Shown here: piece after piece, positions 41,733 to 49,905 of the stretch | Numbering within the stretch: the stretch's first letter is position 1 | How the letters are laid out: the number at the start of each line of letters is the position of its first letter | NCBI GenBank assembly: GCA_002419215.1 | Contig: DIFQ01000146.1 | Coordinates: 1-53,007 of the forward strand | DNA length: 53,007 nucleotides | From: Syntrophaceae bacterium UBA5744 | Lineage (GTDB): Bacteria > Desulfobacterota > Syntrophia > Syntrophales > UBA2192 | Reading direction: 5' to 3' | Notes under the pieces: generated by a model | The model's database searches: none | Seen by the model: only the letters and a program-made list of their open reading frames with translations | What the model was told of the DNA's origin: nothing | Program-made: the position numbers and the translations under genes

Positions 41733-42578
41733 CTAGGCATATTCCGCCGCATGATAGGAGCTTCTCACCAGGGGACCCGAGACGACGGTCCGAAAGCCTC
41801 TGTTCAGCGCTTCCTGTCTGAATTCCTCGAACTCCTCCGGTCTGTAGAATGCCGCAACGGGCCAGTGTCCGGTTGTTGGCTGGAGATACTGGCCGATGGT
41901 GAGACTCGAGCAGGAGACGGCCGCAAGATCGTCCAGAAGAGAAAGGATCTCCCCCCTTGTCTCACCAAGACCGATCATGAAGCCCGACTTGGTCACCGCC
42001 CTGCCTGTGCCCGAGCCGGCACGACGGAGGAGCTCCAGCGACAGGGCGTAATTGCCCTGGGGCCTCAGGTCGGCAAAGAGCCCGGGGACTACCTCGACGT
42101 TGTGATTCAGGACGTGGGGGCCGGCCTCGAGAATCCTCCCCAGGGCGCCCCAGTTTCCCTGGAGGTCGGGGATCAGGACTTCCACCCTGCCGTCAGGGAT
42201 CTCCTTCCGCAACAGCTCTATGGATCGTGCAAAGATCTCCGCGCCTCCGTCCGGAAGGTCGTCCCTCGTCACGGAGGTGATGACGATGTAGCGCAACCTC
42301 AATGCCTTTACGGCCTCCACGAGACGTTCGGGTTCCGCCTCGTCCACAGGGCCGGGCGGCCCGTGACCGACGTTGCAGTACCGACAGTTGCGGGTGCAGG
42401 TGTTCCCCAGGATGAGGAAAGTAGCCGTGCCGTACCGGAAGCACTCCCCCATGTTGGGGCAGCGGGCCTCCTGGCAGACGGAGTGGAGATCGAGGACGTT
42501 GAGAAGCCCACGCACTTCGGCAAACTCTCGGGAATTCGGCAGGGGGACCTTGAGCCAGTCGGGCTTACGCTGAGGCAT
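41733..42578 (-). CDS. lipA: Lipoyl synthase
   Basis: LipA inserts two sulfurs into octanoyl groups bound to proteins such as GcvH. Read from ATG at 42578 it has 281 residues. It has both cysteine motifs: the auxiliary cluster C-x4-C-x5-C (CQEARCPNMGEC) and the radical SAM CTRNCRYCNV. It also has TSVTRDDLPDGGA and the C-terminal RSSYHAAEYA, whose R-S-S-Y-x-A end supplies the serine ligand. The longer frame upstream lies in a repeat. It is downstream of the gcv genes and the KamA-like gene, consistent with lipoylation of GcvH in this cluster. Confidence 0.96.
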   Translation of the reverse strand: MPQRKPDWLKVPLPNSREFAEVRGLLNVLDLHSVCQEARCPNMGECFRYGTATFLILGNTCTRNCRYCNVGHGPPGPVDEAEPERLVEAVKALRLRYIVITSVTRDDLPDGGAEIFARSIELLRKEIPDGRVEVLIPDLQGNWGALGRILEAGPHVLNHNVEVVPGLFADLRPQGNYALSLELLRRAGSGTGRAVTKSGFMIGLGETRGEILSLLDDLAAVSCSSLTIGQYLQPTTGHWPVAAFYRPEEFEEFRQEALNRGFRTVVSGPLVRSSYHAAEYA

Positions 42579-42623
42579 AGGGCTTCCGTGTTTAATGATC
42601 CGAGGCTCTGAATAGGTTACAGG

Positions 42624-42728
42624 CAGAGGGTAAGAGGGTAAGAAGGTGAGACGGTTGGAGGAGCGGTGAGCAGGCAAAGGGCTGATGCCTTATCCAACGT
42701 TCTTACCCTCTCACCTTCTCAACTTCTA
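42624..42728. repeat. Low-complexity inverted repeat between the KamA-like gene and lipA (word set GGTGAGAGGGTAAG)
   Basis: Left arm 42624-42660 (GAGGGTAAGAGGGTAAGAAG...) and right arm 42691-42728 (TATCCAACGTTCTTACCCTC...) around a 30-base loop, followed by TTCAACAGCCTCTTAG (42743-42758). Very close to the copy at 17220-17325. Confidence 0.8.
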
Positions 42729-42760
42729 TGTTATCGAAGGCTTTCCCGTTCAACAGCCTC

Positions 42761-44575
42761 TTAGAAGTAGTACCAGATTGAGCTGTAATCGTTTATGTTT
42801 TCGCCGTCATCGGCCAGGCGCTTGAGGTAGTCGTAGATGGACACGTCGGTGTGCAGGTAGTCCAGGGCCGTGACGAGGCGGACTTCCCAGGAATAAAACC
42901 GGTACATTCGCCGGCCGTCGGGAAGGATATTGACGATCTCGTGATCCTGCCAGGCCCGCAGGTTGACCTTTCCGAGCCTCGGGACGTTGAAAACGGGCTC
43001 GTCGGTGCGCACCAGGCCCGGCAGCAGGCGGGCCTCCTCGAGCTGCTCCTGTTCCATCCGAGGAATCGGGACCCGGAAATCGATCGTCTCCTCTTTGCCT
43101 TTCGTGCTGAAGGAGTAGTAAGGGTCCACGCCGGATAGTTTCAGGGTTCTGCGCAACAGCGCCGTCTCGAACCTGCGGCTGTTGTAGTAAGTGAAGACCT
43201 GCTGGTTGTAGACGTTCATCCCCACGCTCTTGATCTTCCGGATACAGTCCAGGGAATCGGGCGTCATCTCCGTGGGGTGTTCGAAATGGGTTACCACGGC
43301 GATCTCGCGCGTTCCCCACTCGTGGTACTTCCGGAAGACATCCAGAAGCCCCTCGTCGACGCGGAAGGGGAGGGTGACGGGGATTCTCGTCCCGATCCGG
43401 ATCCGCTCGATGTGCTTGATGGCGGCCACCTCGCCGATGAGCCAGTCCAGGTAGTCGTTGCCGAGGGTGAGCGGGTCACCCCCCGTGATGAGCACCTCGG
43501 AGATGCTCTCGTTTTCTTCGATCCACCGCAGGGCCTCCTTCACCTTCTTGCGGGCCATCATCACCGTGTCGTCCATTCCCTTGATCTCCCAGTTGCGCTG
43601 GCAGTACACGCAGATCTGGGGGCAGGAGTTGTAGGGCTTCAGGATCAGGATCTCGGGGTAGCGACGGGTGATGCCGTCGATGGGGCTTGTGGATTTCTCC
43701 CCCATGAAATCCATGTCGATCCCCTTGCGTCGGCTCTCTGCCACCTGTTCGCAGTACAGGGTGCTCGGTATGACTTGGGCACGGATGGCGCGGTCATAAT
43801 CCGACGGGCCCTCCTTGTGGAAGAGCGACAGGTAATAGGGGGTGATCTCGAAGGGAATTTTGTTTTTCTTGGCGCCGGCAAGGCCCGCCGTTTCGCTCTT
43901 GTCTAGCTTCACCAGGGCCCGGATCGTATCCAGGTCCTTGATAACATGACGCAGATGCCAGCGGTGATCCTTCCAGTCCGCTTCCGTGGCGTTGAAGAAG
44001 CTCAGGATGTCGCGCTTGAGGTTCTTGCGCTCCCGAAGCAGTGACTTGTCGTAACCCGTGCGGTAACGGCGAAAGAACCTGCGGATATTGCAGGCGTAGT
44101 CGTCAAGCTGCTTCGATCGGGCAATGGCCGCCTCGCGGCCGTCCTTCATCTGGAAGACCTCTTTGCGCTTGAGGTGCTTGCCGCCCTTGCCCGTGATGCC
44201 CAAAAACAGGGCCAGGTATTCGCACAGGAAGGCCTCCGAGACCTGATCCAGCGCCTCCTTCTTCCCCTGTGCGATGTCGTATAGAATCTGCATCGGGGAA
44301 AAATGGGTCACGTACTCATTTTCCGAACGCAGGGTGTTCGAGAGCACCCGGATGCATTCCTTGGCGTTTCGCTTCTCCACGATGTTGAGATTGACGAAGT
44401 AGGTGTCGGAACGCATGTTGAAAAGGTCACGCTCGAGGCGGTTGAGGTAGTCGAAAAGAAGATGCCGGGCCTCTTCCATATGCCTGGAATTTCTGAATAT
44501 TTGACGAATTCGTGGTTCCGTCGACCAGAGTTGCTCTGCCAGTTCTTCCTTAGACCAGTCAAGCCAGTTCTTCAT
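42761..44575 (-). CDS. KamA-family radical SAM protein (lysine 2,3-aminomutase-like)
   Basis: The 604-residue protein has about 240 N-terminal residues of unknown helical character before a KamA-like core. The radical SAM motif is CPQICVYC (C318, C322, C325), followed by TGGDPLTLGNDYLDWLIGEV and THFEHPTEMTPDSL, as in lysine 2,3-aminomutases. The PGGGGK-type PLP-lysine motif of true aminomutases is not evident; VPRLGKVNLRAW lies at the expected place and its Lys may serve. The substrate is therefore uncertain (amino acid mutase, EpmB-like or other). It lies between gcvPB and lipA on the same strand and is preceded by a 16-bp palindrome. Confidence 0.85.
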   Translation of the reverse strand: MKNWLDWSKEELAEQLWSTEPRIRQIFRNSRHMEEARHLLFDYLNRLERDLFNMRSDTYFVNLNIVEKRNAKECIRVLSNTLRSENEYVTHFSPMQILYDIAQGKKEALDQVSEAFLCEYLALFLGITGKGGKHLKRKEVFQMKDGREAAIARSKQLDDYACNIRRFFRRYRTGYDKSLLRERKNLKRDILSFFNATEADWKDHRWHLRHVIKDLDTIRALVKLDKSETAGLAGAKKNKIPFEITPYYLSLFHKEGPSDYDRAIRAQVIPSTLYCEQVAESRRKGIDMDFMGEKSTSPIDGITRRYPEILILKPYNSCPQICVYCQRNWEIKGMDDTVMMARKKVKEALRWIEENESISEVLITGGDPLTLGNDYLDWLIGEVAAIKHIERIRIGTRIPVTLPFRVDEGLLDVFRKYHEWGTREIAVVTHFEHPTEMTPDSLDCIRKIKSVGMNVYNQQVFTYYNSRRFETALLRRTLKLSGVDPYYSFSTKGKEETIDFRVPIPRMEQEQLEEARLLPGLVRTDEPVFNVPRLGKVNLRAWQDHEIVNILPDGRRMYRFYSWEVRLVTALDYLHTDVSIYDYLKRLADDGENINDYSSIWYYF

Positions 44576-44600
44576 GTTTGTCTCGCCGGGTTGTTGATAT

Positions 44601-44616
44601 TTTGTTTATAAACAAA
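44601..44616. promoter_or_regulatory. Perfect 16-bp AT-rich palindrome before the KamA-like gene
   Basis: TTTGTTTATAAACAAA is fully symmetrical and lies 26 bases upstream of the ATG in the 77-base gap after gcvPB, with a GC-rich hairpin (GGCCCCGGGCGGGGCC) next to it. It looks like a repressor or activator operator; the regulator is unknown. Confidence 0.45.
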
Positions 44617-44652
44617 CTTTGGCCCCGGGCGGGGCCCATCGTTCGGCCGGAT

Positions 44653-46095
44653 CTAACAGAGAGTCCAGCAGACATCCGGTTTCCTTGCCGCCAGGACGTC
44701 ATCGAGGCGCTTCACCGGTGTCGTCAGGGGCGCCGACTTCACGAGCCCGGGGTTTTCTTTCGCCTCTTTGGCTATGGATATCATGGCCTCGCAGAACTCG
44801 TCCAGCGTTTCCTTGCTTTCCGTCTCCGTGGGCTCGATCATGATGGCCTCCCGGACAATCATGGGGAAATAGATCGTCGGGGGGTGGAACCCGTAGTCGA
44901 GCAGCCGCTTGGCAATGTCTGTCGTGTGAACGCCGCTTTCCTGCACCTGCCTCTCCCCCGTGAAGACGCACTCGTGCATGCAGGCCCGGTCATAGGCAAG
45001 CTGGTACCAGGGCCTGAGCCGCTCCTTGATGTAGTTTGCATTGAGCAAGGCGTTTTCGCTCACCCGCTTCAACCCGACGGCGCCGATGGATCGAATGTAG
45101 GTGTAGGCCTTCACCATCACGTTGAAGTTGCCGTAGAAGGAACGGATCCGCCCGATGGAGTCCGGGAACTCTTCGGACCAGCGGTACCGGTCCCCCTCTT
45201 TCAGGACCCGCGGCACGGGCAGAAAGGGCACCAGGTGGGCCTTCACGCCGACGGGCCCGCTCCCGGGCCCTCCGCAGCCGTGGGGCGTGGAGAAGGTCTT
45301 GTGAAGATTGAGCTGAATGATGTCGAAGCCCAGATCCCCGGGTCTGGTGACGCCGACGAGCGCGTTGGCGTTGGCGCCGTCGCAGTAGAGAAGCCCGCCC
45401 TTGCCGTGGACGATGGCGGCGACCTCCTCGATGTTTCGCTCGAAGAGCCCCAGGGTGTTGGGGTTCGTGAGCATGAGACCCGCCACATCCTCGCTCATGA
45501 GCTCCCGGAGGTGTCCGAGATCGACTCCCCCTTCGGCGTTGGAGCGCACCGTGGCAACCTGGAAGCCGCAAAGCGCCACGGATGCAGGATTTGTTCCGTG
45601 AGCTGCATCGGGGATGAGAATCGTCGAGCGTTTCTGCCCCTTTTTCTCGAAGTGTTTTTTGATCACCATGACGCCCGTGAGCTCGCCGTGCGCGCCCGCC
45701 GCCGGCTGGAGGGTGAAATCGGCCATGCCGCAGATCTCCGAGAGGCTGGCGGCCAGCTCATGGAGCAGCTGAAGATTGCCCTGCGCGAAGGTCTCCGGCG
45801 CGTAGGGGTGAAGGGATGTGAAACCGTCCAGGCTCGCCACGTTTTCATTGACCTTCGGGTTGTATTTCATCGTGCAGGAGCCCAGGGGGTAGAAGCCCAT
45901 GTCGACGCCGAAATTTCGGCGCGACAGGCGCGTGTAATGGCGGACGATATCCACCTCGGAAAGCTCCGGCAGGTCCACCTCGCTGCGCAAGAGCGCAGGG
46001 TCGATGATCTTGTCCAGGGCCACCTCGGGGACATCGCTTGCGGCGATGCTGCCTGCAGTCCGGCCTGGCCGGCTCATCTCGAAAATCAGTTCCAT
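44653..46095 (-). CDS. gcvPB: Glycine dehydrogenase (decarboxylating) subunit 2
   Basis: GcvPB with GcvPA forms the split P-protein, which decarboxylates glycine with PLP and passes the aminomethyl group to lipoyl-GcvH. I take the ATG at 46095 (AGAGGTGG upstream), giving 480 residues; a GTG six bases earlier is the alternative. Hallmarks are YPLGSCTMKYNPK, PAAGAHGELTGV, PDAAHGTNPASV, and the PLP lysine in NLHKTFSTPHGCGGPGSGP. It follows gcvPA by 52 bases, a gap that contains a 16-bp palindrome. Confidence 0.97.
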   Translation of the reverse strand: MELIFEMSRPGRTAGSIAASDVPEVALDKIIDPALLRSEVDLPELSEVDIVRHYTRLSRRNFGVDMGFYPLGSCTMKYNPKVNENVASLDGFTSLHPYAPETFAQGNLQLLHELAASLSEICGMADFTLQPAAGAHGELTGVMVIKKHFEKKGQKRSTILIPDAAHGTNPASVALCGFQVATVRSNAEGGVDLGHLRELMSEDVAGLMLTNPNTLGLFERNIEEVAAIVHGKGGLLYCDGANANALVGVTRPGDLGFDIIQLNLHKTFSTPHGCGGPGSGPVGVKAHLVPFLPVPRVLKEGDRYRWSEEFPDSIGRIRSFYGNFNVMVKAYTYIRSIGAVGLKRVSENALLNANYIKERLRPWYQLAYDRACMHECVFTGERQVQESGVHTTDIAKRLLDYGFHPPTIYFPMIVREAIMIEPTETESKETLDEFCEAMISIAKEAKENPGLVKSAPLTTPVKRLDDVLAARKPDVCWTLC

Positions 46096-46111
46096 GGCCA
46101 CCTCTTAAGCG

Positions 46112-46127
46112 CTTGTAACGTTACAAG
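46112..46127. promoter_or_regulatory. Perfect 16-bp palindrome between gcvPA and gcvPB
   Basis: CTTGTAACGTTACAAG is a full palindrome, with a further partial copy AAGTAACG immediately after it. It occupies the short gap between two subunit genes, where it could be an operator or an mRNA hairpin next to the gcvPB ribosome site. Confidence 0.4.
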
Positions 46128-46147
46128 TAACGAACTGCAAACCCTTG

Positions 46148-47473
46148 TTATTTCAAAAGATCTGCAACGCAGTCCATGTCTTCCCTGCGGAGCATCTCCG
46201 TTGCGCACAGCAGGATGCCGCCGCCGAGTTCCGGGTAATCCTTCGAGAGGGCATATCCACCTGTATACCCGGCCGCCTCGAGCCGTGCATTTGCGGCCCG
46301 GGCATCGGGGCAGGCCAGTGCGAACTCGTTGTAGACGGGTCCCGAAAAAAGGGGCTTCCAGCCGGGCAGGGCCGTCAACCGGTTCTTCAGGTAGTTCGCC
46401 TTCCATACGTTGAGGGCCGCCAGCTTTTTCAGGTTCTTTCCCAGGCTTGCCAGGTATACGGCCGCGGCCAGCATGCAGAGCGCCTCGTTGGAGCAGATGT
46501 TGGAGGTGGCCTTTTCCCTGCGGATGTGCTGCTCCCGCGTCTGGAGAGTGAGCACGTAGCCGCGGGTACCCTCCCGGTCCACCGTGGCCCCGACGAGCCT
46601 CCCGGGGATTTTCCGCATGAAGGCGTCGGTGCTTGCCAGGATGCCGAGATAGGGGCCCCCGTAGTTCATGGGGTTGCCGAATCCCTGTCCCTCTCCGACG
46701 ATGAAGTCGGCCCCTGCATCGCCCGCCGGTTTCAGGATTCCCAGCGAGGTCGCATCGGTGAAGCCCGCCACGAGAAGCGACTGCTGCCCGTGCACCAGAT
46801 CGGCCAGGGGCTTCACATCCTCGATGACGCCGAAGAAATTGGGGCTCTGGACGCAAACGGCAGCCGTTGTCTTGTCGAGAAGCCCCCGGAGCGCCTCGGC
46901 GTCCACCTGCCCCGATGCTCCGTAGGGGATCTCGGTGCAATCGTAGCCGTTCGCCCAGGCGTAGGTCTTCACGACCCTCCGGTACTCGGGGTGAATGGAG
47001 CGCGCCAGGAGAAGACGGGATCTCCCCAGCGTTTTGGCGGCCAGCACGGCCGCCTCGGCCATGGCCGTCGCGCCGTCGTACATGGAGGCATTGGCTACCT
47101 TTGTCCCCGTGAGCCGGGTGATCATGGTCTGGTACTCGTAGATGGCCTGCAAAATCCCCTGGCTGATCTCGGCCTGGTACGGGGTGTAGGCGGTGTAGAA
47201 CTCCGAGCGGTCGATCATGTGCCCGACCACGGCGGGGATATAATGATGGTAAGCGCCGGCGCCCATCAGGGTAGCCTTCGGCAGGCGGTTTCGTGCGGCC
47301 AGATTCGACATGTGGCCCCAGATTTCCTGCTCGGAGAGCGGCGGCGGCAGCTCGAGGAGCTTTTTGAGCCGGTACTTCTCCGGGATGTCGGCGAAGAGCG
47401 CCTCCAACGATTCAATGCCGATGGCCTTCATCATCTCAATCTGCTCTTCCGGCGTGTGCGGAACGTAGTCCAT
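46148..47473 (-). CDS. gcvPA: Glycine dehydrogenase (decarboxylating) subunit 1
   Basis: The 441-residue N-terminal half of P-protein. Typical motifs are MDYVPHTPEEQIEMMKAIG at the start, GAGAYHHYIPAVV, TAYTPYQAEISQGILQAIYEYQTMI and ASMYDGATAMAEA. The split P-protein arrangement is usual in Gram-positive, thermophilic and deltaproteobacterial-type organisms, unlike the single GcvP of enterics. It follows gcvH on the minus strand after a 79-base gap that carries a low-complexity repeat. Confidence 0.97.
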   Translation of the reverse strand: MDYVPHTPEEQIEMMKAIGIESLEALFADIPEKYRLKKLLELPPPLSEQEIWGHMSNLAARNRLPKATLMGAGAYHHYIPAVVGHMIDRSEFYTAYTPYQAEISQGILQAIYEYQTMITRLTGTKVANASMYDGATAMAEAAVLAAKTLGRSRLLLARSIHPEYRRVVKTYAWANGYDCTEIPYGASGQVDAEALRGLLDKTTAAVCVQSPNFFGVIEDVKPLADLVHGQQSLLVAGFTDATSLGILKPAGDAGADFIVGEGQGFGNPMNYGGPYLGILASTDAFMRKIPGRLVGATVDREGTRGYVLTLQTREQHIRREKATSNICSNEALCMLAAAVYLASLGKNLKKLAALNVWKANYLKNRLTALPGWKPLFSGPVYNEFALACPDARAANARLEAAGYTGGYALSKDYPELGGGILLCATEMLRREDMDCVADLLK

Positions 47474-47499
47474 ATGGCCTTCCCGTTCTGGATTTTATG

Positions 47500-47556
47500 T
47501 TTCTTACTCTTCACTCAGACACTTCCGCACTCAGACACTTCTTCCACTTCTTTTAG
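47500..47556. repeat. Low-complexity direct repeat between gcvH and gcvPA (word set ACTCAGACACTTC)
   Basis: ACTCAGACACTTC occurs twice in succession (47514-47526, 47530-47542), flanked by CTTCTTCCACTTC. These are the complement of the gyrB-gyrA repeat words. The element reaches the gcvH stop codon. Confidence 0.65.
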
Positions 47557-47951
47557 TGCGGATTTGTCCCGATGTGCTCTTCGTATCCTTCCGCCGTCAT
47601 GAGGCTGTCGAGCTCGGAAGGTTCATCCATCTTGATCTTTGCGATCCATCCCTCGCCGAAGGCATCCTTGTTGATCAGCTCGGGTGTCGCTTCGAGGGCC
47701 TGGTTGACCTCGATGACCTCACCGCTCACCGGGGCGAAGATGTCCGATACGGACTTGACCGACTCCACGACGGCAAAGGGCTGCATCTTCCTGACCTTCC
47801 GGCCCAAAGCGGGCAGCTCGACGTAGACGACGTCGGTGAGGAGCTCCTGCGCGTGATCCGTGATGCCCATGGTGACGGTGTTGCCCTCGTCGATTTTCGC
47901 CCACTCGTGCTCCTTCGTGTACTTTCGGTCATTGGGATTGGGTTTGGCCAT
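47553..47951 (-). CDS. gcvH: Glycine cleavage system H protein
   Basis: GcvH is the small lipoyl carrier that shuttles the aminomethyl group from P- to T-protein. The 132-residue protein has YTKEHEWAKI at the N-terminus, GITDHAQELLTDVVYVELP and the lipoylation site at Lys66 in VVESVKSVSDIFAP. The length is normal. AAAGGAG lies before the ATG. It sits between gcvT and gcvPA; lipoylation would depend on LipA encoded downstream. Confidence 0.97.
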   Translation of the reverse strand: MAKPNPNDRKYTKEHEWAKIDEGNTVTMGITDHAQELLTDVVYVELPALGRKVRKMQPFAVVESVKSVSDIFAPVSGEVIEVNQALEATPELINKDAFGEGWIAKIKMDEPSELDSLMTAEGYEEHIGTNPH

Positions 47952-48032
47952 CGTCTGCTCCTTTCGATATCGTAGCCCCGGCCGGATGAGCCTCGGGGGC
48001 CCGGCATTCGGTGTTTGTCGGCTTGCCGCCGG

Positions 48033-49127
48033 TCACTTCTTTCTTCTGTAAAACGGCAACGGCACCACTTTCGCTCTTGCCCGCTGGCTGCGGATTTCGA
48101 TCTCCAGCTCCGAGCCCGGCTCCTTGAGTGAAACGGGAACGAAAGCCAGGCCGATTGCCTTTCCCAGTGTCGGCGAAAAGGTTCCCGAAGTGACTTCGCC
48201 GACTTGTTCCCCGGCGGCAAGGACGGGGTATCCGTGCCGTGCAATGCCTCGATCGATGAGTTCGAAACCGACCAGTTTCTTTCGGACCCCGTCTTCTTTC
48301 TGTTTTTTCAGCGCGTCCCGGCCGATGAAATCCTTGTCGAGGTCGGTGATCCACCCGTAGACCACCTCGTAGGGGGTTACGGTCTGGCACATTTCGTGGC
48401 CGAAAAGCATCATCCCCGCCTCCAGACGAAGGGTGTCCCGCGCCCCGAGCCCCGCCGGCTTCAGGCCGTGGGGGTCGCCCACGTGAAGCAGGAGATCCCA
48501 GATCTCCCCGATCCGGGCTGCCGCCGTGTACACTTCGAAACCGTCCTCGCCGGTATAGCCGCTCCGCGAAACCATGGCGTCAACCCCGGCCACTCGCGTC
48601 TCCATGGCATGGTAGAACCGAAGCGAACCGAGATCCCCTTCGACGATCTCTGAAAGGATCATCTGGGCAATGGGGCCCTGGATGTCGATCTTGCCCGTCG
48701 CATCGGAGAGATCCGTCACCTCGGCCTTCTCAAATCCTTTTTCCCTCCTGGCCCTGAGGATCCACTCCAGGTCGCCTTCCCGCGTTGCGGCGTTGGTTAC
48801 AACCAGGTAATGATCCTCGCCCCTCTTATAAACCGTCACGTCGTCGATGATCCCGCCTTTCTGGTTCGTGATGGCCGAGAGCTTCATCTCCCCGATCTGC
48901 TGTGCCGCGAGGTTGCGGCTCATCACCCGCTGGAGCAGATCCAGGGCCTGCGGTCCCCTGACCTCGATCTCCCCCATGTGGCAGACATCGAAGAGTCCCG
49001 CGAGGGTGCGGGTGTTTCTGTGCTCGTCGATTACGCCCGAATACTGGACGGGCATCGCCCATCCGCCAAACTCGGTCATCGTAGCGCCAAGGGCCAGGTG
49101 CCGCTCGTATAGCGGGGTCTTTTTCAT
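48033..49127 (-). CDS. gcvT: Glycine cleavage system T protein (aminomethyltransferase)
   Basis: GcvT moves the methylene unit from GcvH-bound intermediate to tetrahydrofolate and releases ammonia. The 364-residue protein shows TPLYERHLALGATMTEFGGW, the catalytic-region VCHMGEIEVRG (family: D-x-S/C-H-M-G; here DVCHMG), SRSGYTGEDGFEVY and GLGARDTLRLEAGM. The start follows CAGGAG. It is the first gene of gcvT-gcvH-gcvPA-gcvPB. No glycine riboswitch could be recognised upstream. Confidence 0.97.
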   Translation of the reverse strand: MKKTPLYERHLALGATMTEFGGWAMPVQYSGVIDEHRNTRTLAGLFDVCHMGEIEVRGPQALDLLQRVMSRNLAAQQIGEMKLSAITNQKGGIIDDVTVYKRGEDHYLVVTNAATREGDLEWILRARREKGFEKAEVTDLSDATGKIDIQGPIAQMILSEIVEGDLGSLRFYHAMETRVAGVDAMVSRSGYTGEDGFEVYTAAARIGEIWDLLLHVGDPHGLKPAGLGARDTLRLEAGMMLFGHEMCQTVTPYEVVYGWITDLDKDFIGRDALKKQKEDGVRKKLVGFELIDRGIARHGYPVLAAGEQVGEVTSGTFSPTLGKAIGLAFVPVSLKEPGSELEIEIRSQRARAKVVPLPFYRRKK

Positions 49128-49905
49128 GGGGAGCTCCTGTCGGATTGCCGGTGCGGCATGAGGGAATCAAGAAAAGGGGGGAAGGGGTTTCGGGGCTGGC
49201 CGGTGCCCGGCTGCCCCCGGGTACCAACGCCTTCGCAGAGGCCCGCAGGGGCTGCGAGTGTGGACAGGAGGATCTTCGGGCTTGCCGGAACGCGCTCCGT
49301 CGCCATAGCTGCCATGTGCCAGTGTTTGCTCTGAACCGATCGACTGCCCGGAGTCGCAGGGCAATCGCCTGATTTGGATGGACCGTGCATATCTTGCGAA
49401 ACCTCGCTGAGCCTACACTAAACAAGGGGAGATTTCAACACGGATATGAAGCGTCCCGCACGCAGTGAGTGGCTTTACGGCAAGGAACGGACCCGACAGA
49501 ATTGCACCCCGGAAACATTGAGGAAAAAGACAGGTTCAGGGCCCTGAGTCGATTCGACAAGCTCACGAGCCTGAGCTGGCCGAAGGTACCGCCGAAGGGC
49601 TCTCCCTCGGTGGGGTGAGGGAGAGAGGGGCGGTCATTTTTCTGCGATGCGCCCGGTCACCCGCATGAGTCAATGTTTTCAGCCCGCCTCGCCGCGGCGG
49701 TTCACGTCAACTCGCCACGGGGGAGAGAGGGATGAAAATTTCAGTAGAAATTTTCCTTCAATTGTATTAAACGACGTAAATATTTAACTTTTTCCTGTGG
49801 ATTCGGCTTTTTCGACAGGGGGCTTCGGATTCGGACCCGTAGGAACAAATCCGTTACCTGCCGGTTCATCAGGGTGGCGCCCCGTGGCGCCGGGAGAGTG
49901 ACATC
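49128..49905. repeat. Long gene gap with palindromic repeat (49548-49632)
   Basis: This 780-base gap between divergent gcvT and the aminotransferase has no convincing gene. It contains a copy of the 'TCGACAAGCTCACGAGC' and 'CTCTCCCTCGGTGGGGTGAG' repeat seen at 2536-2720. It also has an AT-rich part with a perfect hairpin GAAAATTTC/GAAATTTTC (49734-49755), likely near the promoter of the aminotransferase. Confidence 0.55.

Noticed and set aside
49128..49440. Glycine or tetrahydrofolate riboswitch upstream of gcvT
   Set aside because: The reverse-complement leader lacks the conserved cores of both riboswitch classes.
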